From JBCBZH01 sp039815415 (GTDB lineage Bacteria > Bacteroidota > Rhodothermia > Rhodothermales > Rubricoccaceae): a DNA stretch of 32,033 nt. A program made the translations under genes and the position numbers. The stretch spans positions 1-32,033 of the forward strand of contig JBCBZH010000015.1 in NCBI GenBank assembly GCA_039815415.1. Direction: 5' to 3'. The notes under the pieces are model-generated. The model was not told the origin of the DNA. It made no database searches and saw only the letters and a list, made by a program, of their open reading frames with translations. Below, in pieces: positions 1 to 6,117 of this stretch. Positions within the stretch are counted from its first letter, which is position 1. Each line of letters opens with the position of its first letter.

Positions 1-1
1 C

Positions 2-868
2 ACGGACGCGGCGCTGATCCTGGGCACAGGCAAGATCTGGGTGAAGGTGCCAGAGACGATGCGGTTCGTGTTCGAAGGCGAGCTGCCACCCTACCTGGTG
101 GCGAAAGACCTGATCCTGGCCGTCATCGGGGACATTGGCACCGACGGCGCGACCTACCGCGCGATGGAGTTCGACGGGCAAGCCGTCTACGACCTCTCGG
201 TCGAGGAGCGGATGACCCTCTGCAACATGGCGATTGAGGCCGGCGGCAAGAATGGCATTATTCAGCCCGACGAGCTGACGATGGAGTACACGCGTGCCCG
301 CACCGATCGCGACTTCACGCCGGTCTACTCGGCCCCCGACGCCCGCTACCACTCTGAGCGCGTGTACGACGTCAGCGTGATGGAGCCCGTGGTGGCGAAG
401 CCGCACGCGCCGGACAACAAGGCGCCCGTGAGCGAGGTGGCAGGCACGAAGCTGGACCGTGCCTACATCGGGTCCTGCACGGGCGGTAAGCTGGAAGATT
501 TTGTCGCCGCCGCACGCATCCTGCGCGGCCACGAAGTGCGCGTGGAGACCTACATCGTCCCGGCCACCACGGACGTGCGCAAGGCGCTCTGGACGGAGAC
601 GGTCGAGGGCGACACGCTGGCCGACATCTTCGAGCGCTCCGGCTGCAAGGTGGGGCTCTCTTCGTGTGCGGCTTGTCTCGGCGGGCCGGTCGATACGTTC
701 GGTCGCACGCACGGCGATGAGGTCGTGATCTCGACCACCAACCGCAACTACCCCGGTCGGATGGGCTCCAAGCAGTCGTCCGTCTATCTCGCCAGCGCGC
801 TCACCACCGCCGCCAGCGCGCTCTCCGGCGTCATCACCGATCCACGCGACGTGATGGTGGAGGGATAG
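2..868 (+). CDS. leuC: 3-isopropylmalate dehydratase large subunit, 5'-truncated by window edge
   Basis: The reading frame is already open at base 2 and ends with TAG at 866-868, so about 288 C-terminal residues of a protein of roughly 420-470 are present. It is the catalytic, [4Fe-4S]-binding subunit of isopropylmalate isomerase, which converts 2-isopropylmalate to 3-isopropylmalate in leucine synthesis. The three cluster cysteines are visible: one in YIGSCTGG (codon 477-479) and a CxxC pair in SSCAACLGG (codons 665-667 and 674-676). The sequence ATYRAMEFDG upstream and a substrate-loop stretch near TTNRNYPGRMG are typical of the aconitase superfamily. The small subunit leuD follows on the same strand after 82 nt. 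The ATG at 41 is internal, not the true start. A homoaconitase-like specificity cannot be excluded from sequence, but pairing with leuD favours leucine synthesis. Confidence 0.95.
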   Translation, partial: TDAALILGTGKIWVKVPETMRFVFEGELPPYLVAKDLILAVIGDIGTDGATYRAMEFDGQAVYDLSVEERMTLCNMAIEAGGKNGIIQPDELTMEYTRARTDRDFTPVYSAPDARYHSERVYDVSVMEPVVAKPHAPDNKAPVSEVAGTKLDRAYIGSCTGGKLEDFVAAARILRGHEVRVETYIVPATTDVRKALWTETVEGDTLADIFERSGCKVGLSSCAACLGGPVDTFGRTHGDEVVISTTNRNYPGRMGSKQSSVYLASALTTAASALSGVITDPRDVMVEG

Positions 869-950
869 AGGCATTGAGGGATGAGCAGATCTCTCCCAGA
901 TGGCCTCCGCATTCCCGTACCCCATTCATCCCTGCATTCCCCATCCCTCC
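868..950. repeat. Intergenic imperfect inverted repeat, copy A (leuC-leuD spacer)
   Basis: The leuC-leuD spacer holds GAGGCATTGAGGGATG at its left end and an imperfect reverse complement (TTCATCCCTGCATTCC, near 926-941) at its right end. The first 22 bases (868-889) match 4196-4217 in 20 positions, and the GCATTCC / TTCATCCC words recur there too. Purine-rich and pyrimidine-rich arms could form a weak cruciform. It looks like a small dispersed intergenic repeat placed in the operon; its function is unknown. Confidence 0.5.
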
Positions 951-1514
951 ATGAAGCCAATCCTCCGCGGCCTCGCCTACGTGCTGGGCGACCACATCGA
1001 CACCGACCAGATCATCCCGGCGCAGCACCTCGTCTACAGCCTGACGGATCCTGAGGAGCGCAAGCTGTATGGGAAATACGCGCTGTCGTCCGTGCCACCT
1101 GAGCAGGCTGGCTTGCCTGAGGGGAACGTGCCGTTCGTGGAGGAGGGCGAGTTCGCCAGCCCGTACACGGTCATCGTGGGCGGGGGCAACTTCGGGTGCG
1201 GGTCCTCGCGCGAGCACGCGCCGTTCGCGCTGAGGGAGGCGGGTATCGAAGCCGTGGTGGCCGAGAGCTACGCGCGCATCTTCTACCGCAATGCCGTCGA
1301 TGGAGGCTTCCTGGCACCCTTCGAGACGGCGGAAACGCTGAACGACAAGGTCAAGACCGGCGACGAGGTCGAGATCGACACGCGGGCAGGGACCTTCACC
1401 AACCACGCCACGGGCGAGAGCTGGGCGCTCCAGCCGCTGGGCGATGTGGCGGGAATTCTGGAGGCCGGCGGGGTGTTCGCGTACGCTCGTCAGCAGGGGC
1501 TCATTCCCACCTAA
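951..1514 (+). CDS. leuD: 3-isopropylmalate dehydratase small subunit
   Basis: A 187-residue protein, the swivel-domain partner of LeuC; together they form the isopropylmalate isomerase heterodimer of leucine synthesis. The N-terminal block LGDHIDTDQIIPAQHLVY is the substrate-binding entry loop of the small subunit, and GGGNFGCGSSREHAPFAL is the conserved swivel motif. The ATG at 951 is chosen because MKPILRGLAYVLGD aligns with family starts; an in-frame ATG at 900 would add residues that merely translate the intergenic repeat. The length suits the shorter, archaeal-type (HacB-like) small subunits. It is probably cotranscribed with leuC. The stop codon is followed one base later by the dispersed decamer CGCCAGCTCG (1516-1525). 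Confidence 0.94.
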   Translation: MKPILRGLAYVLGDHIDTDQIIPAQHLVYSLTDPEERKLYGKYALSSVPPEQAGLPEGNVPFVEEGEFASPYTVIVGGGNFGCGSSREHAPFALREAGIEAVVAESYARIFYRNAVDGGFLAPFETAETLNDKVKTGDEVEIDTRAGTFTNHATGESWALQPLGDVAGILEAGGVFAYARQQGLIPT

Positions 1515-1532
1515 TCGCCAGCTCGACAGACG

Positions 1533-1874
1533 ATGTACAAGACTGGCAACGATCCCTCAGCAGACCTGCGGACGCTGTTTATCGTGGAGGAGCGCTTTCA
1601 GATCTCCGGTCGAGGCCTCGCGTTGGTGCCAGATCTTCGACTTCTCGACGGCTTCCAGTCGTTCGAGGCATCTGTCAGGATCGTCTGCCCCGATGGACGC
1701 CAGTTCGACCAGAGGGCTCAGTTCCGAGCTCAGCAGATTCGACTTGCTGACGGCAAGCGCCTGCAGCGTCTTGTTCTCCTGCTAGCCGATGCCGAACGAG
1801 CACACGTACCGGTTGGTAGCGAAGTGAGGTGTGCCGCTACCACGTGTCGTCGTCTCGGAATGGATGTCGGCTAG
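1533..1874 (+). CDS. Small hypothetical protein, weakly EF-Tu-domain-2-like
   Basis: A 113-residue frame starting ATG 18 nt after leuD. The pattern TLFIVEERFQISGRGLALVPDL followed by a PDG turn and ending in PVGSEVRC recalls small stand-alone beta-barrel proteins resembling domain 2 of translation elongation factors, in which a ligand-channel protein has FxVEDVFxIxGRGxVL near the start and DVPxGTEV near the end. This assignment is by pattern only. The last fifteen or so residues after SEVRC look like non-homologous read-through, ending at TAG 1872-1874. The same frame continues open after this stop as an unrelated fragment (1875-2054), so a deletion probably joined this gene to its neighbour and replaced its true C-terminus. 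Function unknown. Confidence 0.5.
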   Translation: MYKTGNDPSADLRTLFIVEERFQISGRGLALVPDLRLLDGFQSFEASVRIVCPDGRQFDQRAQFRAQQIRLADGKRLQRLVLLLADAERAHVPVGSEVRCAATTCRRLGMDVG

Positions 1875-2054
1875 CCACACCGTGGGAGGTTGCACGTCGA
1901 GCTGGCGAACGAGACCGGCATCACTCTGCCGCGCGCCGACGCCGTGTACTCGCAGATGCAGATCGGGATCATGACGAACGGAAGCCAGACGGCTACGAAC
2001 GAGGCCTTCGTGGATGACGTGTCGCTCTGGACGAGCGACCCTGGATGGGAGTGA
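1875..2054 (+). pseudogene. C-terminal remnant of a secreted carbohydrate-binding-type protein
   Basis: In the same frame as the preceding ORF but beyond its TAG, the DNA stays open to TGA at 2052-2054. The translation contains YSQMQIGIMTNGS and ends FVDDVSLWTSDPGWE. A final strand reading VDDVSLW is typical of the end of beta-sandwich carbohydrate-binding or lectin-like domains in secreted glycosidases and adhesins. There is no start codon, signal peptide or upstream body, so I read it as the decayed 3' end of a longer gene. One copy of the dispersed decamer (1898-1907) lies inside it. The two LacI-type palindromes just downstream are consistent with a lost sugar-related gene, but that link is inference. 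Confidence 0.5.
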
Positions 2055-2101
2055 GGTCGGAACCGCTTCCTCATCAGCTCAAGGGATTCCGTAGGCCGAT
2101 T

Positions 2102-2115
2102 TGGAAGCGCTTCGA
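2102..2115. promoter_or_regulatory. LacI-family-type operator palindrome 1
   Basis: TGGAAGCGCTTCGA has the AAGCGCTT core typical of LacI/GalR-family operators. The identical 14-mer occurs, inverted, at 17300-17313. A second AAGCGCTT palindrome lies 30 bp downstream, three helical turns away, on the same face of the DNA. No LacI-family gene is in the window. Confidence 0.45.
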
Positions 2116-2131
2116 TGTTAAGAAGTTGTGG

Positions 2132-2145
2132 TGCAAGCGCTTTCA
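2132..2145. promoter_or_regulatory. LacI-family-type operator palindrome 2
   Basis: TGCAAGCGCTTTCA shares the AAGCGCTT core with the palindrome at 2102-2115; the two centres are 30 bp apart. The pair lies about 215 bp before the 30-residue membrane peptide and about 450 bp before rpe, just after a decayed secreted-protein fragment. The regulated gene may have been lost, or the sites may control the small peptide transcript. Confidence 0.42.
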
Positions 2146-2359
2146 GTTGGAATTAGTACGGACGAAACAGAGGCCTGGACGTTGAAGGGCGCCTCGGGAC
2201 ACCGATATCCCGAGCCCCCTCGAATCAGCCGGAGAGATTGTCTCTCCTCCCACACCTATGGCGCTCCGAGTAACCCCTCCTCCACCGTACGGCATGATGA
2301 CCCCTGGGCCGCGTCGAGTTCGCTCGGCGCCCACTTCATCCGTGTTCAGAACACCCCCG

Positions 2360-2452
2360 ATGCAGGACAAGCCGGTGCGCGTCGCCGTCGTGGCCGCGCT
2401 CGCCTCCGTGGCGGCAGTAGCCTCAGTTGTCCTTCTGTCAGGTGCGCTGTGA
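2360..2452 (+). CDS. Putative 30-residue single-pass membrane peptide
   Basis: ATG at 2360 opens a 30-codon frame. Its first residues (MQDKPVR) are polar and positively charged, and the rest is a continuous hydrophobic segment of Val, Ala and Leu ending SGAL, enough for one membrane span. The frame extends upstream to 2258, but those residues are proline-rich and unlike a protein start. A strong intrinsic terminator follows 25 nt after the stop, as expected for a short independent transcript. No homologue is recognised. It has eight valines and eight alanines but precedes rpe, so an attenuator role has no metabolic logic. It could also be chance. Confidence 0.4.
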   Translation: MQDKPVRVAVVAALASVAAVASVVLLSGAL

Positions 2453-2477
2453 AACGACCTGACACGACTGACCCGTG

Positions 2478-2514
2478 GGGCGGGAGCTGAGAGCGGCTCC
2501 CGCCCTTATCTCTT
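2478..2514 (+). terminator. Intrinsic terminator after the small membrane peptide
   Basis: A perfect 10-bp stem, GGGCGGGAGC (2478-2487) with GCTCCCGCCC (2496-2505), closes an 8-nt loop and is followed by TTATCTCTT. It separates the upstream region from rpe, which starts about 80 nt later. Confidence 0.75.
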
Positions 2515-2593
2515 GAGGGGCGATCCCGCATCGAGACCGGTTGCACTCGGGCAGGACCGTCCGCACCTTTCGGCGTCGCCCCTCGCCAGCTCG

Positions 2594-3259
2594 ATGATCC
2601 TCGCCCCCTCCGTCCTCGCCGCCGACTTCGGTCGTCTCGAAGCCCACACCCGCGAAGCGCTCGACGCCGGGGCCGACTGGCTCCACATCGATGTGATGGA
2701 CGGCCACTTCGTGCCCAACATCTCGTTTGGCGCGCCCGTGATGCGCGGCCTCCGCGAGCTGGCGAACGAGACCGGCGCTCCGCTTGATGTGCACCTGATG
2801 ATCGAGAACCCAGACCGCTATCTCGAGGACTTCGCTGAGGCGGGTGCGGCGCTCATTACGGTCCACCAGGAGGCGTGCCCGCACCTGCACCGGACCGTCC
2901 AGGCCATCCAGGCGCTCGGCTGTCGGGCTGGCGTTGCCCTGAACCCCGCCACGCCCATCGTGACGCTGGAGGAGATAGCGCCGGACCTGGACCTCGTGCT
3001 CATCATGTCCGTGAATCCCGGCTTCGGCGGCCAGTCGTTCATCGCCAGCTCGACGTACAAGGTTCGCCGCACGAAGTCGTTGCTGCAGGGCCTCCGCAGC
3101 CCGGCGCTCATTGAGGTCGACGGCGGCGTAACCCCTGCCAATGCCGATGAGCTGGTGGCCGCCGGGGCGGATGTGCTGGTGGCGGGCAGCGCCGTCTTCC
3201 GGGGCGATGTCGCCGCCAACGTCCAGGCCCTTCGTTCGACCGCTCCTCGCTTCGCCTGA
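2594..3259 (+). CDS. rpe: Ribulose-phosphate 3-epimerase
   Basis: A 221-residue TIM-barrel enzyme that interconverts ribulose 5-phosphate and xylulose 5-phosphate in the pentose phosphate pathway. Family signatures run in order: ILAPSVLAADFG at the N-terminus, HIDVMDGHFVPN carrying metal-binding His and catalytic Asp, PLDVHLMIENP, MSVNPGFGGQSF, EVDGGV with the second catalytic Asp, and a phosphate-binding AGSAVF near the end. The start is ATG 2594, since MILAPSVLAADFG matches the family's usual beginning; the frame extends upstream with no homology. Two dispersed decamers lie in the coding sequence (2755, 3043); the second encodes the ASS of SFIASST where the family usually has a proline. Another copy ends on the base just before the start codon (2584-2593). 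Length is normal. Confidence 0.95.
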   Translation: MILAPSVLAADFGRLEAHTREALDAGADWLHIDVMDGHFVPNISFGAPVMRGLRELANETGAPLDVHLMIENPDRYLEDFAEAGAALITVHQEACPHLHRTVQAIQALGCRAGVALNPATPIVTLEEIAPDLDLVLIMSVNPGFGGQSFIASSTYKVRRTKSLLQGLRSPALIEVDGGVTPANADELVAAGADVLVAGSAVFRGDVAANVQALRSTAPRFA

Positions 3260-3263
3260 GTCC

Positions 3264-4175
3264 ATGCCTCGTCTTGTCTTTCTGACCGCTCTTGCCCTCA
3301 CGCTTGCCGCCTGCGCCGGATCGCCGCCTGCATACCAGGATGTCGATCCCGACCCCATCCAGGGACCCATCGGCGGGCTGACGACCGATCAGGTTCGCCA
3401 GCTCGACCAACTCGGCGCGACGGTTCTGGTGCCGCGCCGGGTGGAGGATTTCACGGTGGATCGGTTCCAGGCCAGCCGGACCGAGTACGGAGCGGGGTAT
3501 TCGATTTCCTACCGTCGGCCGGACGGCTCTTGCTTTGAGGTCAACGGTACCACGGACGGTATCGGCGGTCCGGGGTACCCCATCGTTCAGATGGACGTAA
3601 CCATTGGCGCCATCGGCCAGCCCTCGCGCATCTACAAGGCGTCCGACGACCCGGATGCGACGAGTGCGCAGAATTGGGGCGCAGGCACAGTCATCTCGGA
3701 GTTTGTGGACGTAGACGGGATGTTCGTGTCGTTCGTGAGCGCAACGGTCGGAAGCTGCCGCCCGATGTCATTGGAAGAGGCGGGGCCGATCTTCGCCTCG
3801 CTCGCGCCGGTGGGCAGCGGCTCGGGCAGCGCCAGCTCGTCGTCCAGCGTCATCTCCTGGGCCGACGCCACCGACGTGCTCGACGTGATTGGCGGCGTGG
3901 CGGGAGAGGACCCTGAAACGGCGGCCTTCGCCGCGTTCTCGACAGAAGATGAGGGCACGCAGGTGATCGTTGAGGTCCTCAGTCAGTCGGGCTCTACCGC
4001 GACCGTTCTGGTGACCATGCTCGGGCTGGCGGACGACTCGGTGCGTGATGAGCGCTTCCGCCTCGAGTACGCCGAGGGCGAGCAGGGCTACTGGAGCGCC
4101 GTCGCGGCGCAGCGGCAGACGCGCTGCTGGCCCGGACGGGGTCACCAAGAATGGGGGCCGGGCGTCTGTGTCTGA
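3264..4175 (+). CDS. Hypothetical secreted lipoprotein
   Basis: A 303-residue protein beginning four bases after the rpe stop. The N-terminus is a lipoprotein signal peptide: hydrophobic VFLTALALTLAAC with the lipobox LAAC and Cys at about residue 15. The mature part has no domain I recognise. The middle contains a low-complexity Gly/Ser linker (VGSGSGSASSSSS, near residues 188-200) separating two halves. The C-terminal half resembles small lumenal domains of nuclear-transport-factor-like type and ends in a Cys/Trp/Gly-rich stretch (WSAVAAQRQTRCWPGRG). It is probably anchored to the outer membrane on the periplasmic side and cotranscribed with rpe, but no function can be assigned. Confidence 0.75.
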   Translation: MPRLVFLTALALTLAACAGSPPAYQDVDPDPIQGPIGGLTTDQVRQLDQLGATVLVPRRVEDFTVDRFQASRTEYGAGYSISYRRPDGSCFEVNGTTDGIGGPGYPIVQMDVTIGAIGQPSRIYKASDDPDATSAQNWGAGTVISEFVDVDGMFVSFVSATVGSCRPMSLEEAGPIFASLAPVGSGSGSASSSSSVISWADATDVLDVIGGVAGEDPETAAFAAFSTEDEGTQVIVEVLSQSGSTATVLVTMLGLADDSVRDERFRLEYAEGEQGYWSAVAAQRQTRCWPGRGHQEWGPGVCV

Positions 4176-4195
4176 GATGAGGGATTGAGAGATGT

Positions 4196-4260
4196 GAGGC
4201 ATGGAGGGATGCGCAGACTCTGACTGGTCCTGCATTCCTCGTTCATCCCGTACCCTTTCA
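4196..4260. repeat. Intergenic imperfect inverted repeat, copy B
   Basis: Bases 4196-4217 match 868-889 at 20 of 22 positions. They are followed, as in copy A, by GCATTCC, TTCATCCC and CGTACCC words, though in a different order. Copy B lies between the lipoprotein gene and a region that also carries a decayed HTH-like peptide. With copy A it defines a short dispersed element of about 65-85 bp with weak self-complementarity. Confidence 0.45.
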
Positions 4261-4351
4261 GATCCCTCTCTTCTGAATGCTCCCGCTCGTCCTGGTCGCC
4301 CCGCTCACCCTTGTGGAGGGCGTCTAGCGGAAGCTCTCGCTCGACAAGGTC

Positions 4352-4417
4352 CGCCAGCTCGTTCGGGTACCGCTTCGCCCACGCCTGCACGTCTGCCAGC
4401 CGACGCCAACCGGGAAT
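4352..4417 (-). pseudogene. Fragment of a helix-turn-helix/excisionase-like peptide, copy 1
   Basis: Read on the reverse strand, 22 codons give IPGWRRLADVQAWAKRYPNELA. The piece RLADVQAWA(K/E)RYPNELA recurs at 9558-9671, with about 51 bp of closely similar DNA. The shape (basic residue, then LADVQAW, then RYP) resembles the end of excisionase/MerR-type winged-helix domains that read as a site-binding helix followed by a wing. There is no start codon or complete domain here, so it is treated as a remnant of a small DNA-binding gene. Confidence 0.35.
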
Positions 4418-4446
4418 ACACGAGGGCCCTATGACTCAGTGAGGGC

Positions 4447-4896
4447 TTACTCCGCGAAGGCCTCCCGTACCTCCTCTGGCGCCGACTCCAGACGCCGCTG
4501 CATCTGATTGTCCGGGATCACCTTCAGGAGGAACCGGGCACGCTCCATCTGCCCGTCGTCGAGGTGTTCGTCGAGTGCCTCTAGCGTGGTGTCCGCGTGG
4601 GTCTGCATCCGGCCGCGGAACTCAACTGCGTTGGAGATCGCGGCCTCGAACGCGTCCGAGAGGATGGGCCGGATGGCCTCGCGCTGTGCCTCTGTGGGGT
4701 TCACTGCCTCGAAGAAGACGGCCTCGAAGCCCTCTTCCTGGAACATGGACTGAACCGTCAGCAGGCGGTGCCGGACGAAGAGGCCGGTTAGCAGCGCGCC
4801 GAGGACCATGCCGAGGAGCACCGAGCCGATCACGATCACGACCGGCCGGCGGTACCACCGTCGGCGAGGACTCACGGGAGGGAGAGCATCGGTCAT
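4447..4896 (-). CDS. Membrane-anchored periplasmic protein, third gene of the sigma/anti-sigma operon
   Basis: A 149-residue protein with a basic N-terminus (SPRRRWYRRP), one membrane span (about residues 19-40, VVIVIGSVLLGMVLGALLTGLFV) and a helical, acidic extracytoplasmic part. The repeated NPTEAQREAIRPIL and DDGQMERARFLLK helices, and the pattern of Thr/Gln/Arg-rich helices, recall the periplasmic Spy/CpxP and metal-sensor (CnrX-like) helical hairpins. That resemblance is by eye only. The ATG overlaps the anti-sigma stop codon as ATGA (4893-4896), so the two are translationally coupled. Position suggests a periplasmic signal sensor or modulator for the anti-sigma factor, but it has no recognised metal-binding His/Met cluster. 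Confidence 0.75.
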   Translation of the reverse strand: MTDALPPVSPRRRWYRRPVVIVIGSVLLGMVLGALLTGLFVRHRLLTVQSMFQEEGFEAVFFEAVNPTEAQREAIRPILSDAFEAAISNAVEFRGRMQTHADTTLEALDEHLDDGQMERARFLLKVIPDNQMQRRLESAPEEVREAFAE

Positions 4897-5348
4897 TGGG
4901 CGGTGGGGATGTCCGCCTCGGCAGGGCCGAGGGGCGGGGCGTCCAGCAAGAAGAGCGTCTCCACGCGGGTAGGTGGAAGCCCCAGCGCCGACGCCACGAA
5001 CGATTCTCCGTACGGTGCCGCCTCGCGCTCCGCCACAAACGACAGTACCGCGATGGCGCCCAAACACGCCACGGCGACCCGCAGGAAGACGCTCCGCAGC
5101 GCATCCGCGAACGAGGCCTCAGTGCTGTCGTGTGTGGGCGCTTCCACGCGGGCCAAGACTCGGTCCGCGAAGTATGGACCGAACGAGGGTGCACGGCTGG
5201 CGGCCACACGGTCGCCAAAGGCCGAGATCCGCTCGTACTCGGCGCGGAGCGCGGGGTCCGCGTCCAACTGGCGGCGGAGGGCATCGGCCTCGTCGGGCGG
5301 CAGCTCGCCGCGCGAGAGGCTGTAGAGACGGTCGAGGGGGACAGACAT
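4893..5348 (-). CDS. Anti-sigma factor, single-pass membrane protein
   Basis: A 151-residue protein encoded directly after the ECF sigma gene (19-nt gap). The N-terminal cytoplasmic part (LDRLYSLSRGELPPDEADALRRQLDADPALRAEYE) has the short helical anti-sigma layout that holds sigma at the membrane; no zinc-binding HxxxCxxC is visible, so this is a zinc-less type. One membrane span lies around residues 91-108 (FLRVAVACLGAIAVLSFV). A short extracytoplasmic tail follows. The start is taken at ATG 5348 rather than the upstream TTG, since MSVPLDRLYSLS begins the conserved helix. The stop overlaps the next gene's start. Context identifies it as the regulator of the adjacent sigma factor; the signal it senses is unknown. 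Confidence 0.8.
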   Translation of the reverse strand: MSVPLDRLYSLSRGELPPDEADALRRQLDADPALRAEYERISAFGDRVAASRAPSFGPYFADRVLARVEAPTHDSTEASFADALRSVFLRVAVACLGAIAVLSFVAEREAAPYGESFVASALGLPPTRVETLFLLDAPPLGPAEADIPTAQ

Positions 5349-5367
5349 GAGCGGGGGAATCAACGGG

Positions 5368-5946
5368 TCACGAGGCAGGCGGGGCGAGGGTGGCCAGCGG
5401 ACCGCGGAGGGACGCCAGCGCGCGGGACAATCGCGACATCACCGTGCCCGGCGGCACCCCGAGTACCTCGGCGGTCTCGTTCGTCGAGAGCTCGCGGAGC
5501 ATACGGAGCACCACAACCGACCGGTGCTTGGCGGGTAGTGCTTGCACCGCGCGCTGCACGAGCGCGTCGCGGTCTCGCTCGCTGAGGTCGGGCGCGTTGG
5601 GATCGGGCCGGTCGGGAAGCGGGGCCGCCAATTGGCTCTCGCCGACGAACCGTCGCATCCACGACTGCTTCCGGCGAAGGTGCTTCAAACATTGGTTGAT
5701 GGCGATGCGCGTGAGGTACGTGCCGAGGGCCGCGTCGCCGCGAAAGCGGCCGAGCGACTCGTAGAGCCGCACGAACGTCTCCTGACCCACGTCCTCAGCA
5801 TCCGCGCCCGGTCCTAGCATCCCGATGACGGTCGCGGCCACCTGCCCCTCGTAGCGCTCAACGAGCGTACGAAAGGCCGCGGCATCCCCGGCGAGGGTCC
5901 GAATCACGAGCGCCTCGTCCGAAGGCGAGGCCGAGGCGGGAGGCAT
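5368..5946 (-). CDS. RNA polymerase sigma factor, ECF subfamily
   Basis: A 192-residue sigma-70-family factor. Region 2 runs from DEALVIRTLAGDAAAFRTLVERY through GPGADAEDVGQETFVRLYESLGRFRGDAALGTYLTRIAINQCLKHLRR, the -10 recognition part, with the DAEDVGQETFVRLY signature. Region 4 is ALPAKHRSVVVLRMLRELSTNETAEVLGVPPGTVMSRLSRAL, an HTH for the -35 element. The ATG at 5946 places MPPASASPSDEALV close to region 2 as usual; a GTG at 6006 would add 20 unrelated residues. It is first in an operon with the anti-sigma gene and a membrane-anchored third gene, and divergent from the TonB receptor, a natural regulatory target. No sigma-dependent promoter could be identified by eye. Confidence 0.9.
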   Translation of the reverse strand: MPPASASPSDEALVIRTLAGDAAAFRTLVERYEGQVAATVIGMLGPGADAEDVGQETFVRLYESLGRFRGDAALGTYLTRIAINQCLKHLRRKQSWMRRFVGESQLAAPLPDRPDPNAPDLSERDRDALVQRAVQALPAKHRSVVVLRMLRELSTNETAEVLGVPPGTVMSRLSRALASLRGPLATLAPPAS

Positions 5947-6034
5947 GGGGGACAGGCGGCGGCCGGAGGAACGGCGGCGAGAGACGGGCGGGGAACGAAC
6001 GGTCACGACGGTTTGACCCGCCAGCCGCTCACTT

Positions 6035-6071
6035 CATTCCGTCGCGCAGAAAAAAAGGTCGCGATGGAATG
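6035..6071. promoter_or_regulatory. Palindrome in the divergent sigma/TonB promoter region
   Basis: CATTCCGTCGCG (6035-6046) pairs with CGCGATGGAATG (6060-6071) over 12 positions, with one G-T wobble, around a loop that contains seven A residues. Both flanking genes diverge, so a terminator is not needed. It is more likely an operator or an mRNA/DNA hairpin in the shared promoter. Confidence 0.45.
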
Positions 6072-6082
6072 AGGCGGCGCGC

Positions 6083-6099
6083 AGGGGGATCGAACCCCT
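6083..6099 (-). other. tRNA T-arm-like sequence without a tRNA body
   Basis: On the reverse strand the 17 bases read as a perfect TpsiC arm: a 5-bp AGGGG/CCCCT stem around the loop TTCGATC. A GCGCGCC acceptor-like heptamer, G, and CCT follow. The rest of a tRNA would lie at 6100-6150, which is the start of the TonB receptor gene and does not fold as one. It may be a relic of a tRNA 3' end, such as those left by integration, or chance. Confidence 0.3.
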
Positions 6100-6117
6100 C
6101 GTACCGTCTCCGCTCGC

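Noticed and set aside
2360..2514. Valine/alanine-rich leader peptide and attenuator for rpe
   Set aside because: A small peptide followed by a terminator looks like an attenuator, but rpe has no link to Val or Ala, the hairpin has no competing fold that I can see, and the peptide looks like a membrane span.
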